From assembly GCA_017452525.1 (NCBI GenBank), contig JAFTMG010000013.1, positions 1 through 64,000 on the forward strand: a stretch of 64,000 nt of DNA. The letters run 5' to 3'. Origin of the DNA: Clostridia bacterium. GTDB lineage: Bacteria > Bacillota > Clostridia > Oscillospirales > CAG-272. The notes below the pieces were generated by a model that saw only the letters and a program-made list of their open reading frames with translations, did no database searches and had not been told where the DNA came from. Of the stretch, positions 9,110 through 18,722 are shown piece after piece; position 1 is the first letter of the stretch; each line of letters starts with the position of its first letter. The position numbers and the translations under genes are program-made.

Positions 9110-9135
9110 CCCTTCCGCGAAGGCTTGCGGAAGGG
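9110..9135. terminator. Hairpin after the DUF4965 gene
   Basis: Perfect 9-bp stem CCCTTCCGC/GCGGAAGGG with an 8-nt loop, just before the SGNH gene. There is no clear T run, so it is probably an inefficient terminator or an mRNA-stabilising hairpin inside an operon. Confidence 0.45.
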
Positions 9136-9158
9136 CGCTCTCAAAACAGGAGGTTATT

Positions 9159-9956
9159 ATGACATTGGAAGAATACATGCGCGCAGACCCGAACGAAAAG
9201 CCGCTGGACAATATTCCCATGGATGGTGGGCTGTGCGGCATTTTCCGCACCGTTGGTTGCATCGGTGACAGCCTTTCCTCCGGCGAGTTTGAGTCTCTCA
9301 GTGCCGAAGGCAAAAAGGGCTACCACGACTATTTCGAATATTCTTGGGGGCAATATATCGCCCGCCACGCAGGTCTGACCGCCTACAACTTCTCCAAGGG
9401 TGGCATGACCGCCAAGCAATATTGGAATTCCTTCGCTGAGGAAAAGGGCTATTGGAGTCCCGACCTGCTCTGTCAGGCATACATCATTGCCCTCGGCGTA
9501 AACGACATTCTCAACCAAAAACAGGAGCTCGGCAAGATCAGCGATATCTGCCTTGAGGACTACAACAAAAATGCCGATAATTTTGCAGGATATTACGGAC
9601 GCATCATCCAACGCATCAAATCCATGCAGCCTCACGCCCGCTTCTTCCTGGTGACCATGCCGAGAGACGGCAGCCCCCGCGATGAACGAAAACCGGCGCA
9701 CGCCGCCCTGCTGCATGAGATGGCAGAGCTTTTCGATTACACCTACGTCATCGATCTCCATCGCTATGCTCCCGTTTATGACGCCGAATTCAAGCGCCGT
9801 TATTATCTCGGCGGGCACATGAGCCCCGCGGGATATCTTTTGACCGCACGGATGATGGAAAGCTATATCGACTATATCATCCGTCACAACCCCGAGGATT
9901 TTCTGCAGATTCCCTTCATCGGAAAGGGCTATCATAACGTAAATTACAAATGGTAG
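9159..9956 (+). CDS. SGNH/GDSL-family hydrolase
   Basis: A 265-aa SGNH hydrolase. Block I is CIGDSLSSGEF (catalytic Ser near residue 33), block II Gly lies in NFSKGGMT, block III is ALGVNDIL, and block V is GGHMSPAGYLL, supplying the His (Asp position replaced by Gly-Gly-His context). The protein lacks a secretion signal. Family members deacylate sugars or lipids, so it may remove acetyl groups from oligosaccharides taken up by the cell. AGGAGGTTATT is a strong ribosome-binding site. It lies 68 bp after the DUF4965 gene and is probably cotranscribed. Confidence 0.8.
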   Translation: MTLEEYMRADPNEKPLDNIPMDGGLCGIFRTVGCIGDSLSSGEFESLSAEGKKGYHDYFEYSWGQYIARHAGLTAYNFSKGGMTAKQYWNSFAEEKGYWSPDLLCQAYIIALGVNDILNQKQELGKISDICLEDYNKNADNFAGYYGRIIQRIKSMQPHARFFLVTMPRDGSPRDERKPAHAALLHEMAELFDYTYVIDLHRYAPVYDAEFKRRYYLGGHMSPAGYLLTARMMESYIDYIIRHNPEDFLQIPFIGKGYHNVNYKW

Positions 9957-10005
9957 GCCGACCGAACAAAAGTCCCGTCAAAGGCGACTTTTCATAAGGA
10001 CGATC

Positions 10006-10041
10006 AAAGCCATCGTGATACAATATCGCGATGGCTTTTTT
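10006..10041 (+). terminator. Terminator after the SGNH hydrolase
   Basis: AAAGCCATCG (10006-10015) pairs with CGATGGCTTT (10029-10038), followed by a T run. It separates the rightward operon from the convergent small gene. Confidence 0.8.
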
Positions 10042-10045
10042 GATG

Positions 10046-10393
10046 TTATAGTTTTTTAACTGTATCCGATAATATGCGGTATACCTGTTCTTTGCTTTCA
10101 AGCGGATATCTTACGTCTTCATCCGGTTCATCCGGATCAAACGAAACACTAAACTCGTTTGGATAAATTTGCAAGTCCATATAATATTTTTTATAACGTC
10201 CTTGTATTCCAATACACTTAAGATCATCAAACCAATCTATATGTATTTCGGCTCTCTCTATCTTTACAAGCGCAAGATTTTCTTTTAACGATCCGTCCAA
10301 ATAATCGGAAAGGAGATCATCAAACGCACATTTGTTATCGTCTTCCTTTTGCTCTAAATACTTCTGTATTTTCTTTTTCTTGGCGATAAACAT
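10046..10393 (-). CDS. Small acidic hypothetical protein, AT-rich gene
   Basis: A 115-aa protein that I do not recognise. It has a Lys-rich N-terminus, then an acidic alpha/beta region with EIHIDWFDDLKCIGIQG and VSFDPDEPDEDV. The size and composition are like small cytoplasmic immunity-type or DUF proteins, but that is only a resemblance. GGAGAGCAATC precedes the ATG, supporting expression. The gene is visibly more AT-rich than its neighbours and uses A/T-ending codons, suggesting transfer. It sits alone between a terminator and the surface GDPD gene. Confidence 0.6.
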   Translation of the reverse strand: MFIAKKKKIQKYLEQKEDDNKCAFDDLLSDYLDGSLKENLALVKIERAEIHIDWFDDLKCIGIQGRYKKYYMDLQIYPNEFSVSFDPDEPDEDVRYPLESKEQVYRILSDTVKKL

Positions 10394-10449
10394 GATTGCT
10401 CTCCTTTATCTTATCATCGGTTTCGCCTTTGTATTACAAAGGAACAGGC

Positions 10450-10472
10450 AAGCTTTGTTTCGGATCAAAGCT
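10450..10472. other. Hairpin at the end of the GDPD gene
   Basis: AAGCTTTG/CAAAGCTT with an 8-nt loop just after the stop codon of the leftward operon's last gene. No T run follows, so termination is uncertain. Confidence 0.35.
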
Positions 10473-13264
10473 TATTTCTTTTTGATGGCGATCCATACCA
10501 CCGCACCGCTCAGCAAGACCACCGCTGCTACAACGGCGGAGATGACGATGGGCGTGGCGTTTCCGGCGGGAGCTTCCTTGGTATCACCCGGCTCCTCTGC
10601 GGGGGGCGTCTGCTCCACGGCGGGCACGGTCGTTTCTACAGCTGCTTCACTGCTTGTGGCACGGATGGTAACGGGCTGAGAATACATGTAGTACACCTTT
10701 CCGTTGTTCAGCGAGCAGGCATGGCGGAACAGTACCGTATACTCCCCTGCCTCGGTCACAGTCAGCTGTCCCTTCTTATAGGAAATGCTCTCCTCGTTAC
10801 CGGAGATCACGCTGATGCTACCTGTGGTCTTTTCCGTTGTCTCGCGGCTGTATGTCGTGCAATTCACGGGAATAAAGGTCTCCCTGCCCACCTCTACCGT
10901 ATAACTGCTCTCGGCGGTTGTCACGTTCTTGATGTAATCGGAAACCCAATAAGAGTAGTTGGTGGTAATGCCGTTGGCACCGTACATAAAGTAGGTATCA
11001 AAATGTGCCGAATCGTTAATGGTATAGGGCCAGAAGGTGATGCCGCGATGTCCCGCCGCGGTCATCACGTTGGGACCGAGCGCACCGCCCGCATAGCTGG
11101 GATTGAAGGTGGTATCATAGACCTGCACCGCCTCGAGGATCTGCTCCACCGTCAAAAGCGGCTCCTCCTCGCTGAGCGTGATCGCACTCGTCAGATACCC
11201 GATGGAGATCTCCGGATACAGTGCTTTCAATCTTTGGATCTGATCTGCCTTGAAGGTGATCACGTTGACCTGATCCAGAATGTCGTATTTTTGGATCAGC
11301 TCGATCACGGGCTTCAGAAGTGCTTCCTTGCCGGACTTGATCTCTACGATCAGCTGAAGATCCTTCCCCTTGAACTCCTTGAAGTAATCCTCCAGCGTCG
11401 GGATCGGCTGTGTCGGCGCGTCTGCCTTGCCGTCGATCACGTACTTTTGGAGTACGGATACCGGCATGGACTCCACGTTGCCGGAGCCGTTGGTGGTACG
11501 GTCGATGGTGCTGTCATGCATGACGACGACAACGCCGTCGGTAGAGATATAGATATCATTTTCCACCATGGTCGCGCCCGCCTCATAGGCTTCCATGCTG
11601 CTGGCGATGGAGTTTTCCTGCCCCGTGGAGGGCTGACCGCGATGACCGATGACGTTGACTACGCGGCTTATCGTGTTCTCATGGAAATATGCTGTAAAGC
11701 ATCTTTCCAGCTCGGCGCGGTTTTGGGTAATGATACCGTTTGCGCCCGAGGTGATATGAGACACGAGCTCCACCGTGTCATCCAAGGTGCTTTGCACCCA
11801 GACGGTAATGAACAGTCGCTGGAGCGCCTCTACGTTCGCCTGCGTTGCCAGCGAAGCGGGAAGAACGGCAACACGCGCACGCGCGGCGTTGGTCGCCTCG
11901 CGAATCTTTGCCATAGTCATGCTCTCCGTATCCGTACGGCGCGAGAAGTCCACAATACCGCGAATGGGCGTATAAGTGTCTCTTGCCAGGCGAACCAAAG
12001 CCGCATCCTGTGCCATGACAAAGGCATCGATGATATCCTCTTTCTTCAAATAGGCGCACAGTGCCTTGACCGTTGCCTCATCCTGCACATAAAAGGCGGG
12101 GATCACTTTTTGATCCAATACCTTCATTGTCTCGGCAACCGTAGAAAGCTTGGTTCCCTTTTCATCCAACACCTCCAGCGCGCTGTTAACGCGCAAAACG
12201 GCGGTTGCGGGAGAATCGGTCATAACCGTCTTCAGATCGTTCAGATAGGAGACGATCGACGGCGTCTGTCTCAGATTGGACTTAGGATCACGGACCTGCG
12301 CCAGCTTGGTACGTGTAGGCTCCACACCGTCTGTCAGCGTCACCTTTACGGAGGTGAAGGAGGCAGAACAGCCGTTGACCTGCAGACCGGGTGCGCCTCT
12401 GGTATACTTGGTGGCAGTCTTCGTATAGATCAGTCGCTCCCCGTTGATAGAGGTGGCGACCGCGTTCCCGCAGACGTCTACCGCAAACACGTAGTTTCCT
12501 GTAGCGGAAAGCTTGGAGGTATACGCCGAGGTATGGGTCACGTTCCATGCATTTTTCTCGGTGCGCTCGGCAAATTCCGTACCGTTGGAGTAGGTCGCGT
12601 TCTGTCGGACGCACATCTGGTAGTAAGGATAGTCCTTATTCTGGATGCGGAACATCAGTGCAAGATAACGCTTGTCGTTCTGTGCTTTGGTGATCGTTCC
12701 CTGTGCCTCAAAGCGATAGTTTCCAAAATCACCCAGAAATTCCGGCAGCATCAAGCGGATGTAGGAGGAAGTAGCATCGGAGGCATTCATGGTCAGCTTT
12801 CCGTTCGCAACCGAATAAGACGCGCCGGAGGTCTGCTGTAGCTTTTTCCAGCTGCCGATGGATGCCGCATCGGTGAAATCGTTCTCATAGAGAACATACT
12901 CCGTCTCGCTCGGCTCCTTGACTACCAGATATACCTTGCGGACAATGGCACCGTTGGTCACACTCAGTGTATAAACGCCCTTTTGGGGAGCGGTGACCTT
13001 ATTTCCGCTGATCGCCAGCTCCTCGGAGGACCATGTCATCTTCTCAGGCTCCAGATAACTTGTCGGTGCGATCTGCAGACGATAGGCGGAAAGATCAATG
13101 CTCTGCCCCACATCGGCGCGGATCGCGGGTTCGGTCTGCGGAATAGTAATGATCTCTGCCGCCGCGGCGGGAACCGCCAAAGCCAGCATAGACGCGGGAA
13201 TGGCAAACAGCATTGCCGCAAGGAGCAACGCAGAGCAAATACGGTGTCTGATCGCGTATTTCAT
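10472..13264 (-). CDS. Cell-surface glycerophosphodiester phosphodiesterase with extra domains
   Basis: A 930-aa exported protein. The signal peptide spans residues 1-36 (ending VPAAAA). A small Ig-like region follows (about 40-115), then a LamG/DUF1080-like beta-sandwich (about 120-310). Next comes a GDPD-like barrel without catalytic residues (about 330-530, ending GANGIITQNRAELE). The active GDPD barrel (about 535-790) carries IGHRG, QENS, ENDIYISTDG, VVVMHD and IVEIKSG. A threonine/proline-rich linker leads to a C-terminal membrane helix and KKK. It probably cleaves glycerophosphodiesters or teichoic-acid-like polymers outside the cell, anchored in the membrane. It is the last gene of the 20.3-kb operon, 13 bp after folD. 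Confidence 0.85.
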   Translation of the reverse strand: MKYAIRHRICSALLLAAMLFAIPASMLALAVPAAAAEIITIPQTEPAIRADVGQSIDLSAYRLQIAPTSYLEPEKMTWSSEELAISGNKVTAPQKGVYTLSVTNGAIVRKVYLVVKEPSETEYVLYENDFTDAASIGSWKKLQQTSGASYSVANGKLTMNASDATSSYIRLMLPEFLGDFGNYRFEAQGTITKAQNDKRYLALMFRIQNKDYPYYQMCVRQNATYSNGTEFAERTEKNAWNVTHTSAYTSKLSATGNYVFAVDVCGNAVATSINGERLIYTKTATKYTRGAPGLQVNGCSASFTSVKVTLTDGVEPTRTKLAQVRDPKSNLRQTPSIVSYLNDLKTVMTDSPATAVLRVNSALEVLDEKGTKLSTVAETMKVLDQKVIPAFYVQDEATVKALCAYLKKEDIIDAFVMAQDAALVRLARDTYTPIRGIVDFSRRTDTESMTMAKIREATNAARARVAVLPASLATQANVEALQRLFITVWVQSTLDDTVELVSHITSGANGIITQNRAELERCFTAYFHENTISRVVNVIGHRGQPSTGQENSIASSMEAYEAGATMVENDIYISTDGVVVVMHDSTIDRTTNGSGNVESMPVSVLQKYVIDGKADAPTQPIPTLEDYFKEFKGKDLQLIVEIKSGKEALLKPVIELIQKYDILDQVNVITFKADQIQRLKALYPEISIGYLTSAITLSEEEPLLTVEQILEAVQVYDTTFNPSYAGGALGPNVMTAAGHRGITFWPYTINDSAHFDTYFMYGANGITTNYSYWVSDYIKNVTTAESSYTVEVGRETFIPVNCTTYSRETTEKTTGSISVISGNEESISYKKGQLTVTEAGEYTVLFRHACSLNNGKVYYMYSQPVTIRATSSEAAVETTVPAVEQTPPAEEPGDTKEAPAGNATPIVISAVVAAVVLLSGAVVWIAIKKK

Positions 13265-13277
13265 GTTTTTTCTCCCT

Positions 13278-14135
13278 TTAGCGGTTTTGGTAAGCGCTCT
13301 GCGCAGCTGTCAGCGTATTACGCAGCAGCATGGTGATGGTCATGGGACCAACACCGCCGGGAACGGGGGTGATATAGGAGGCGATGGGCTCCACGGCATC
13401 GAAATCCACATCGCCGCAAAGCTTTCCGTCCGCACCGCGATTGATGCCGACGTCGATCACGACTGCCCCCTGCTTGACCATATCCGCCGTGAAGAATTTC
13501 GGCTTTCCGATGGCGCACACCAGAATATCGGCGCGGCGGCATACGGCGGCAAGATCCTTGGTGCGGCTGTGGCAAATGGTCACAGTACCGTTTGCCTGCA
13601 AGAGAAGCATCGCCATGGGCTTGCCGACGATATTACTGCGACCCACGATCACACATTCCTTCCCCGTCACGTCAATATCAGAGCGACGAAGCAGCTCCAT
13701 CACACCTGCGGGGGTACAAGGCAGAAAGGCGTGATTGCCGATCATGATCTTGCCAACGTTATAGGGGTGGAAAGCGTCCACGTCCTTATTCGGATCGATC
13801 GCCAGAACGACCTCCTCCTCATTCAAATGGCGCGGCAGAGGTGACTGCACCAAAATGCCGTGAATATGATCATCATGATTCAATCGGTCGACCAGTGCCA
13901 GCAGCTCCTCCTGCGTAGTCTCCTCGGGGAGCTCATATTTTTCGGAATAGAAATCCACCTGCGCACAAGCGCGCTCCTTGTTGCGTACATACACGCAAGA
14001 GGCGGGATCGGAACCTACGATCACCACCGCAAGTCCGGGGCGGACGCCGGTCTTTTCTACCCATGCGGCTGTCTCTGCCGCGATCTCTGCTCTGACCTGC
14101 TCGGAGATCAGCTTGCCGTCAATTCTCTGTGCCAT
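13278..14135 (-). CDS. folD: Bifunctional methylenetetrahydrofolate dehydrogenase/cyclohydrolase
   Basis: A 285-aa FolD. It interconverts 5,10-methylene-, methenyl- and 10-formyl-THF in the cytoplasm. Visible motifs are [11 protein letters not shown] (catalytic Tyr and Lys), [17 protein letters not shown], the nucleotide-binding [14 protein letters not shown] and the signature [10 protein letters not shown] near the C-terminus. The start at 14135 has AGGAGGACACC upstream and gives the canonical MAQRIDGK; the reading frame upstream of it is not conserved. Its first 17 bp overlap the 3' end of lgt, so translation is coupled. Confidence 0.95.
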   Translation of the reverse strand: MAQRIDGKLISEQVRAEIAAETAAWVEKTGVRPGLAVVIVGSDPASCVYVRNKERACAQVDFYSEKYELPEETTQEELLALVDRLNHDDHIHGILVQSPLPRHLNEEEVVLAIDPNKDVDAFHPYNVGKIMIGNHAFLPCTPAGVMELLRRSDIDVTGKECVIVGRSNIVGKPMAMLLLQANGTVTICHSRTKDLAAVCRRADILVCAIGKPKFFTADMVKQGAVVIDVGINRGADGKLCGDVDFDAVEPIASYITPVPGGVGPMTITMLLRNTLTAAQSAYQNR

Positions 14136-15105
14136 TTTTGGTGTCCTCCTGTTCATTTGTATCATCCTTCGCACCCTCGGATACCTTGGGCGCATCCTCT
14201 GCCTTGGCAGAGTTTACTACAGACAGCTTGCCCGTGCATTTGGCGTAGCAAGACTCGTATGCCTCTCCCGCTGCCGCGCGGCGACGCGCGAACACCAGAC
14301 CGACCGTCAGCAGGATGCCGCCCAGCGCGAAGCAAATAAAGCCAACGACCTGCGATACGCGGAACACGCCGAGATAGAGGCTATCGGTACGCAATCCCTC
14401 GATCCACATGCGACCGAATCCATACCACGTGAAATACATGAGCGCCACCTGACCGTCAAATTTACGCTTGCGGAACAGCGCGTTGATCAGCAAAAAGCCG
14501 ATGAAATTCCAAAGGGATTCATAGAGGAAGGTGGGATGGAAATAATCCATTTTCAACGAGCTGTTGATATTAGGGATCAATCCCATACGCATGAAGTAAA
14601 GAAAGCTTTCTTCCGGCACCTCGTAGCCATATGCCTCGCCGTTGAAGAAGTTGCCCCAACGCCCCATAAACTGACCGATCATCACGGCGGGAGCCGCCAT
14701 ATCAAAGGCGCGGAGCCACGAGATCTTCTTGATGCGGCAGAAGACATAGATGGCAAGACAGCCGCCGATCACGCCGCCGTAAATTGCCAGACCGCCCTCC
14801 CAAATGGCGATCACATCGATGATACTTTTATATTCATACACACCGATCGTCATCAGCACGTAATACAGGCGGGCGCCAAGCACGCCGAAAATAACGGTAT
14901 ACAGCGCCATATCCAACAGATCGTCCTTGGTGATGCCCACCTCGGAGGAACGGTATGCGCAATACAGAACGGCAAGGATGATGCCCAAGGTGATAATCAA
15001 GCCATACCAACGGACTTCAAATCTGCCAAACAGCGTAAACGCGATCTTATTCAAATGAAATTCTTCGATCCCCAAGCCGGGAAACGAAACAGTAATCTGA
15101 TCCAT
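14119..15105 (-). CDS. lgt: Prolipoprotein diacylglyceryl transferase
   Basis: A 328-aa Lgt with seven hydrophobic segments. It attaches diacylglycerol to the lipobox Cys of prolipoproteins at the membrane. The signature [13 protein letters not shown] (about 130-142) is intact, as are [13 protein letters not shown] and FLYESLWN. Tyr in IYGG at the place of the E. coli His103 is usual in Bacillota. A charged tail of about 50 residues rich in Lys, Asp and Glu extends beyond the last helix and overlaps folD. GGAAG precedes the start at 15105. Confidence 0.93.
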   Translation of the reverse strand: MDQITVSFPGLGIEEFHLNKIAFTLFGRFEVRWYGLIITLGIILAVLYCAYRSSEVGITKDDLLDMALYTVIFGVLGARLYYVLMTIGVYEYKSIIDVIAIWEGGLAIYGGVIGGCLAIYVFCRIKKISWLRAFDMAAPAVMIGQFMGRWGNFFNGEAYGYEVPEESFLYFMRMGLIPNINSSLKMDYFHPTFLYESLWNFIGFLLINALFRKRKFDGQVALMYFTWYGFGRMWIEGLRTDSLYLGVFRVSQVVGFICFALGGILLTVGLVFARRRAAAGEAYESCYAKCTGKLSVVNSAKAEDAPKVSEGAKDDTNEQEDTKNGTEN

Positions 15106-15122
15106 GATTTTTCTTCCTTTCT

Positions 15123-16445
15123 TTACGTTTGATCGGACTCCTCGCTCGGAGCGACCACAGACATACATAAGCTGTCCGCGCCAAAAATCTCATGCAACAG
15201 CTGCGTCACATCCTCGTACGTCACCTGCTGCAACAGTTCTCCGTAGGCGAACATTTCTCCCTCGTCGAAGACATATCCCAACAGATCGTTGGCGATCTCC
15301 TCGGTAGAATCGAAATCCTTAATATATTCCGCACACATCACGCGGCGGCAACGGGCAAACACCTCGCGGTCGAGCCCTTCTCTTTTCTTATCCTCCAGAT
15401 ATCGGAGGATCTCTTGCAGGACCGCCTCGGGATCATCCGCCTCACCTGCCAGCGAGTTGAAGCTGAAGGTGTCTGCCATAGAATAACCGTAAGAGAAGGC
15501 GGGTGAGATCTTGCCCTCTTCAAACAGACTGTTATAAAGCTCGCCCGAACGCGAGAACAGCATCTCATTGAGGATCGACATGGCAGCCTCCCGTTTCTGC
15601 CGTTCTCCGGCGGGAAGCTCATGTCCGCGATCCTTAAAGCCGATGTTGAAAATGGGCTTGGAGACGGGCATACGCACAAGACTGCGCGCCTGCAATACGG
15701 TGTGCGGCTCCTCGGGCATCTCTCGCAGGATCCGGACCGGCGGCTGCACGGGCAGCTCCCGATCCGCAATGGCAATGACCTCCTCGGCGCTTACGTTGCC
15801 GCAGATCACCAGTACCATATTGGAGAGGTTATAGAAAACGCGATAGCAATCCATCAGGGTCTGCGGCGTGATCTGCGCGATGGAGTCCACCGTACCGCAG
15901 ATGTTTTCCCGCACATGATGTTTATGGTAAAGACAACGCAAAAGCTCGCTGAAGCATCGCTCGTAGGGGTCGTCATCATACATCTTGATCTCCTGCGCTA
16001 TGATGCCCTGCTCCTTTCTCACCGAATCCTCGGTGAAATACGGGTGGGTGACAAAGCGCAACAGTTCGGTCAGCGAAAGATCAAAATGCTCGGTACAGCC
16101 AAAGAGATAGACAGTCCTGTTATAGGCGGTATAGGCGTTGGCATCCGCGCCCCACGCGGAAAAGCGGGCAAAGCTATCCACGCCATCCTCATTGGCAAAC
16201 ATTTTATGCTCCAAAAAATGCGCCACGCCCGCAGGTACGTGAACGGTTGCCTCCTCGGACTCGCCCTCCAGACGGAAATCACGGTCAACTGAACCGTATC
16301 TGGTGGCAAACATGGCGTACGTCGAGGTCATATTCTTGGGGAAAAGATAAATATCCAGCCCAGAGGGGTGGTGGATGCAATCGTATTGCTCTCCCAATCG
16401 GAGGCTCTCAAAATGCTCTGTGGCAGGCTTATTCCAATTCGCCAT
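15123..16445 (-). CDS. yfmH: M16-family peptidase, YfmH-like (EF-P 5-aminopentanol modification-associated)
   Basis: A 440-aa M16 peptidase with an intact inverted zinc motif HFLEH (His76, Glu79, His80) and the downstream Glu region near ELLRFVTHPYF. In B. subtilis the YfmH/YfmF pair was tied to EF-P 5-aminopentanol modification, and pairs like this are found across Bacillota. The start overlaps the end of the YfmF-like gene by 17 bp. The paired arrangement suggests a heterodimer in which this subunit is the catalytic one. Confidence 0.85.
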   Translation of the reverse strand: MANWNKPATEHFESLRLGEQYDCIHHPSGLDIYLFPKNMTSTYAMFATRYGSVDRDFRLEGESEEATVHVPAGVAHFLEHKMFANEDGVDSFARFSAWGADANAYTAYNRTVYLFGCTEHFDLSLTELLRFVTHPYFTEDSVRKEQGIIAQEIKMYDDDPYERCFSELLRCLYHKHHVRENICGTVDSIAQITPQTLMDCYRVFYNLSNMVLVICGNVSAEEVIAIADRELPVQPPVRILREMPEEPHTVLQARSLVRMPVSKPIFNIGFKDRGHELPAGERQKREAAMSILNEMLFSRSGELYNSLFEEGKISPAFSYGYSMADTFSFNSLAGEADDPEAVLQEILRYLEDKKREGLDREVFARCRRVMCAEYIKDFDSTEEIANDLLGYVFDEGEMFAYGELLQQVTYEDVTQLLHEIFGADSLCMSVVAPSEESDQT

Positions 16446-17778
16446 CTTCGTCTGCCTCCTCCCCGCCGTCGGGACACGTGCCCTTCAGAAAATATACGGT
16501 ATCGAGCGTCACCGCCGAAGCCGCCTCCACGATCTGCTCCCGCGTGACCGCGGCAAGCCCCGCACGGCAGTCCTCCACCGTCATATCCACGCCCTCCAGA
16601 AGTCTTCCGTAATAAAAGCCCTCAATGGCATGGGGGTTGTCCTCAATGGTCCGATAATTGTTTTCCAACGACTGCTTTGCCGCATGCAATTCCTCATCGG
16701 TGATCTCTCCGCGGCGCATCCGATCCCATTGACGCATGATCTCCTCGCAGGCAACGTCCTTCATATCCGGGTCGATGCCGCAAGAGACCTTCATGATGCC
16801 CTTATACAGATCGTAAGAGGATCCGATGGAATAGCACAGACTCTTTTCTTCGCGCACCGTCATAAACAGCTTGGAGGCGGGAGATGCGCCGAAGACCTCG
16901 TTTGCCATTGCCATGGCGTAATACGTGGGATCGTGAACGGTCGCGTCGGTGCGGAAGCCGAGATGTAGCTTTCCTTGGGATACTGCCATCTCCTCGGTCA
17001 CACTGCGCACTTTATCCGCCCGTCGGATCACCGTGGTCGGCGGGATCTGCTCGACCGTTATCGGTCGGAAATCCGCAAAGCGGCGGCACAGGACCTCTGC
17101 CACCCGCGCAGGCTCTTCCGGTCCGATATAAAAGAAGATCAATTCGCTACTGTCCAGCCAATCGCGGTGACATGCCCGCAGCTGCTCGCGTGTCAACGAC
17201 ATGATCTGATCCACCCCGCCATGCAGGGGGATACCGCAGGGCTCATTGGCACAAAGCACCTCCGCAAAGCGCAGGGCCGCCCACAAACGGGGATTGTTCT
17301 GCTGTGAGCGGATCGAGTCGCACAGATGCACCTTCTCGCTATCCACCAATCGGGCGCACAGCAAGCCATTTTCCTCCGTCAACGGATGGAGAAGCATTTG
17401 TGACATCATTTCCGCACAGCCATCCAGAATATCGCCCGCTTCAGGGTCATTCAGATAACGGCTGTCCAAAAACTCGGTGGAGATCCCCAAGATCTGGCGG
17501 TCTCCGCAACGGTAATTTCTCGTTACCAACGAGGAAGCGTACAGATTGTCCAGCCGCTCATTGATGGCGGCAAGGCTGGGATATTTTTCCGTGCCTCGCT
17601 TGAGGGTAGACAGAAGCAAGGACGTTGGCGGCACACGTGCCGCCTCGGTCTGCTTTGCCATGGACATGGAGAGCAGACCCACCTTGAAACGGTCGGTTTG
17701 TCGGGCATACAGTACCATCCCCTGCCCCACCGTATGGCGGCTGGGGGTGAACTGCGCTCGGGTTTCAAATACGGTCAT
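16429..17778 (-). CDS. yfmF: M16-like protein without zinc motif, YfmF-like
   Basis: A 449-aa M16 fold protein that lacks HxxEH. The corresponding region reads PTSLLLSTLKRGTEKYPSL, which is the typical YfmF form. The second half carries the M16 C-terminal pattern (FGASPASKLFMTVREEKSLCYS). It is the expected non-catalytic partner of the neighbouring YfmH-like peptidase, with which it overlaps by 17 bp. Confidence 0.85.
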   Translation of the reverse strand: MTVFETRAQFTPSRHTVGQGMVLYARQTDRFKVGLLSMSMAKQTEAARVPPTSLLLSTLKRGTEKYPSLAAINERLDNLYASSLVTRNYRCGDRQILGISTEFLDSRYLNDPEAGDILDGCAEMMSQMLLHPLTEENGLLCARLVDSEKVHLCDSIRSQQNNPRLWAALRFAEVLCANEPCGIPLHGGVDQIMSLTREQLRACHRDWLDSSELIFFYIGPEEPARVAEVLCRRFADFRPITVEQIPPTTVIRRADKVRSVTEEMAVSQGKLHLGFRTDATVHDPTYYAMAMANEVFGASPASKLFMTVREEKSLCYSIGSSYDLYKGIMKVSCGIDPDMKDVACEEIMRQWDRMRRGEITDEELHAAKQSLENNYRTIEDNPHAIEGFYYGRLLEGVDMTVEDCRAGLAAVTREQIVEAASAVTLDTVYFLKGTCPDGGEEADEDGELE

Positions 17779-17814
17779 GTAAACGGTAAATTCCTTTCTC
17801 GGTGAAGCAATGCT

Positions 17815-18453
17815 TTATTGCTCCGTAGGGTATTTTGCAGGCTCCTCTCGCAGGAGCATATAAAAGTCCTTGCATCGAGCCAGGACCTCTCGCAGATCAC
17901 GATACGTCTGCATCTGATATGTACGGAGATCGGCACCGACGCCCACTGCATTCACACCGATCTTTTCTGCGATATAGAGAGATCTGTAAAGGTGGTATTT
18001 CTGGGTCACGATCACCGCCCGCCTCACATCAAAGACATTCTTGGCACGCACCACGCTGTCATAAGTGGAAAGCCCGTAGCGGTCACAGAGGATTGCCTCC
18101 TCCGGGATCCCCGCCTCAAGGCAGTAGTTCTTCATGACCTTCACTTCATTGTAATCGTCATGTTCGTGGTCGCCGCTGAGTAACAGCTTCGGCGCGACCC
18201 CGGATCGGTACAGCGCGATTCCTGTTTCCAACCGGTCCTGCAGCATATCCGACGGTTTTCCGTTGGCGCGAATGCCGCAGCCGAGGACAAGAATGACCTC
18301 ATAGGTCTCGTCAGGCTCTTTCGCTTCGTAGATATCGTCGGCAACGGCGCCCTTGACCATACTGCTGAGCAAAAAGGGCATGGACGCTATCATCAGCAAC
18401 ACCGCGGCAACCGTCAAAAGCCACGGCAAGCCTCGGTTATTTCTATATTTCAT
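17815..18453 (-). CDS. SanA/YdcF-like DUF218 membrane protein
   Basis: A 212-aa protein with one N-terminal membrane helix (about 10-33) and an extracytoplasmic DUF218 domain. The characteristic motifs are VILVLGCGIRANGKPSDMLQDRL, LLLSGDHE, GLSTYDSV and VTQKYHLYRSLYIA. Relatives SanA, ElyC and YdcF affect the cell envelope and vancomycin sensitivity in other bacteria, with no settled biochemical activity. It sits between feoA and the yfmF/yfmH pair in the long operon. Confidence 0.85.
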   Translation of the reverse strand: MKYRNNRGLPWLLTVAAVLLMIASMPFLLSSMVKGAVADDIYEAKEPDETYEVILVLGCGIRANGKPSDMLQDRLETGIALYRSGVAPKLLLSGDHEHDDYNEVKVMKNYCLEAGIPEEAILCDRYGLSTYDSVVRAKNVFDVRRAVIVTQKYHLYRSLYIAEKIGVNAVGVGADLRTYQMQTYRDLREVLARCKDFYMLLREEPAKYPTEQ

Positions 18454-18485
18454 AAAAATTCCTTTCGTTTCCGAAGGTGATCATC

Positions 18486-18722
18486 TCACCTCATCTGTTC
18501 CTCCGCGCGGATCTCTATCCCCACGGTATCCCGACGCCGCAAAGCAATCACAGCACCGCAAATCTGATAGGCGATGGGGTCTCCCAGCGGACTGCGCATC
18601 AGCGCTACGATCTTTTCCCCGGGGATCACGCCGAGATCTTGCAGGCGCTCCCGCATGGCACAATTCGGGTACAGGCGGACCACCTCAGCGGTTCGCCCGA
18701 GCGGAAGTTTATCTAAAGTCAT
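18486..18722 (-). CDS. FeoA-domain protein
   Basis: About 78 aa, an SH3-like FeoA domain: LDKLPLGRTAEVVRL at the start, the turn ERLQDLGVIPGEKI and the final QICGAVIALRRRD. FeoA normally assists the ferrous iron transporter FeoB, but no feoB is seen in the window. Two adjacent ATG codons (18725 and 18722) follow GAGGTG; the second has the better spacing. It is an operon member rather than part of a feo locus. Confidence 0.8.
   Translation of the reverse strand: MTLDKLPLGRTAEVVRLYPNCAMRERLQDLGVIPGEKIVALMRSPLGDPIAYQICGAVIALRRRDTVGIEIRAEEQMR

Noticed and set aside
14119..15105. Lgt has Tyr where the E. coli enzyme has the essential His103 (GGLAIYGG)
   Set aside because: Bacillota Lgt proteins normally carry Tyr here; the GRxGNFxN signature is intact, so it is not a defect.
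16429..17778. M16 peptidase without HxxEH as a possible pseudoenzyme of special interest
   Set aside because: YfmF-type proteins are regularly non-catalytic partners of YfmH; the pair here is ordinary.
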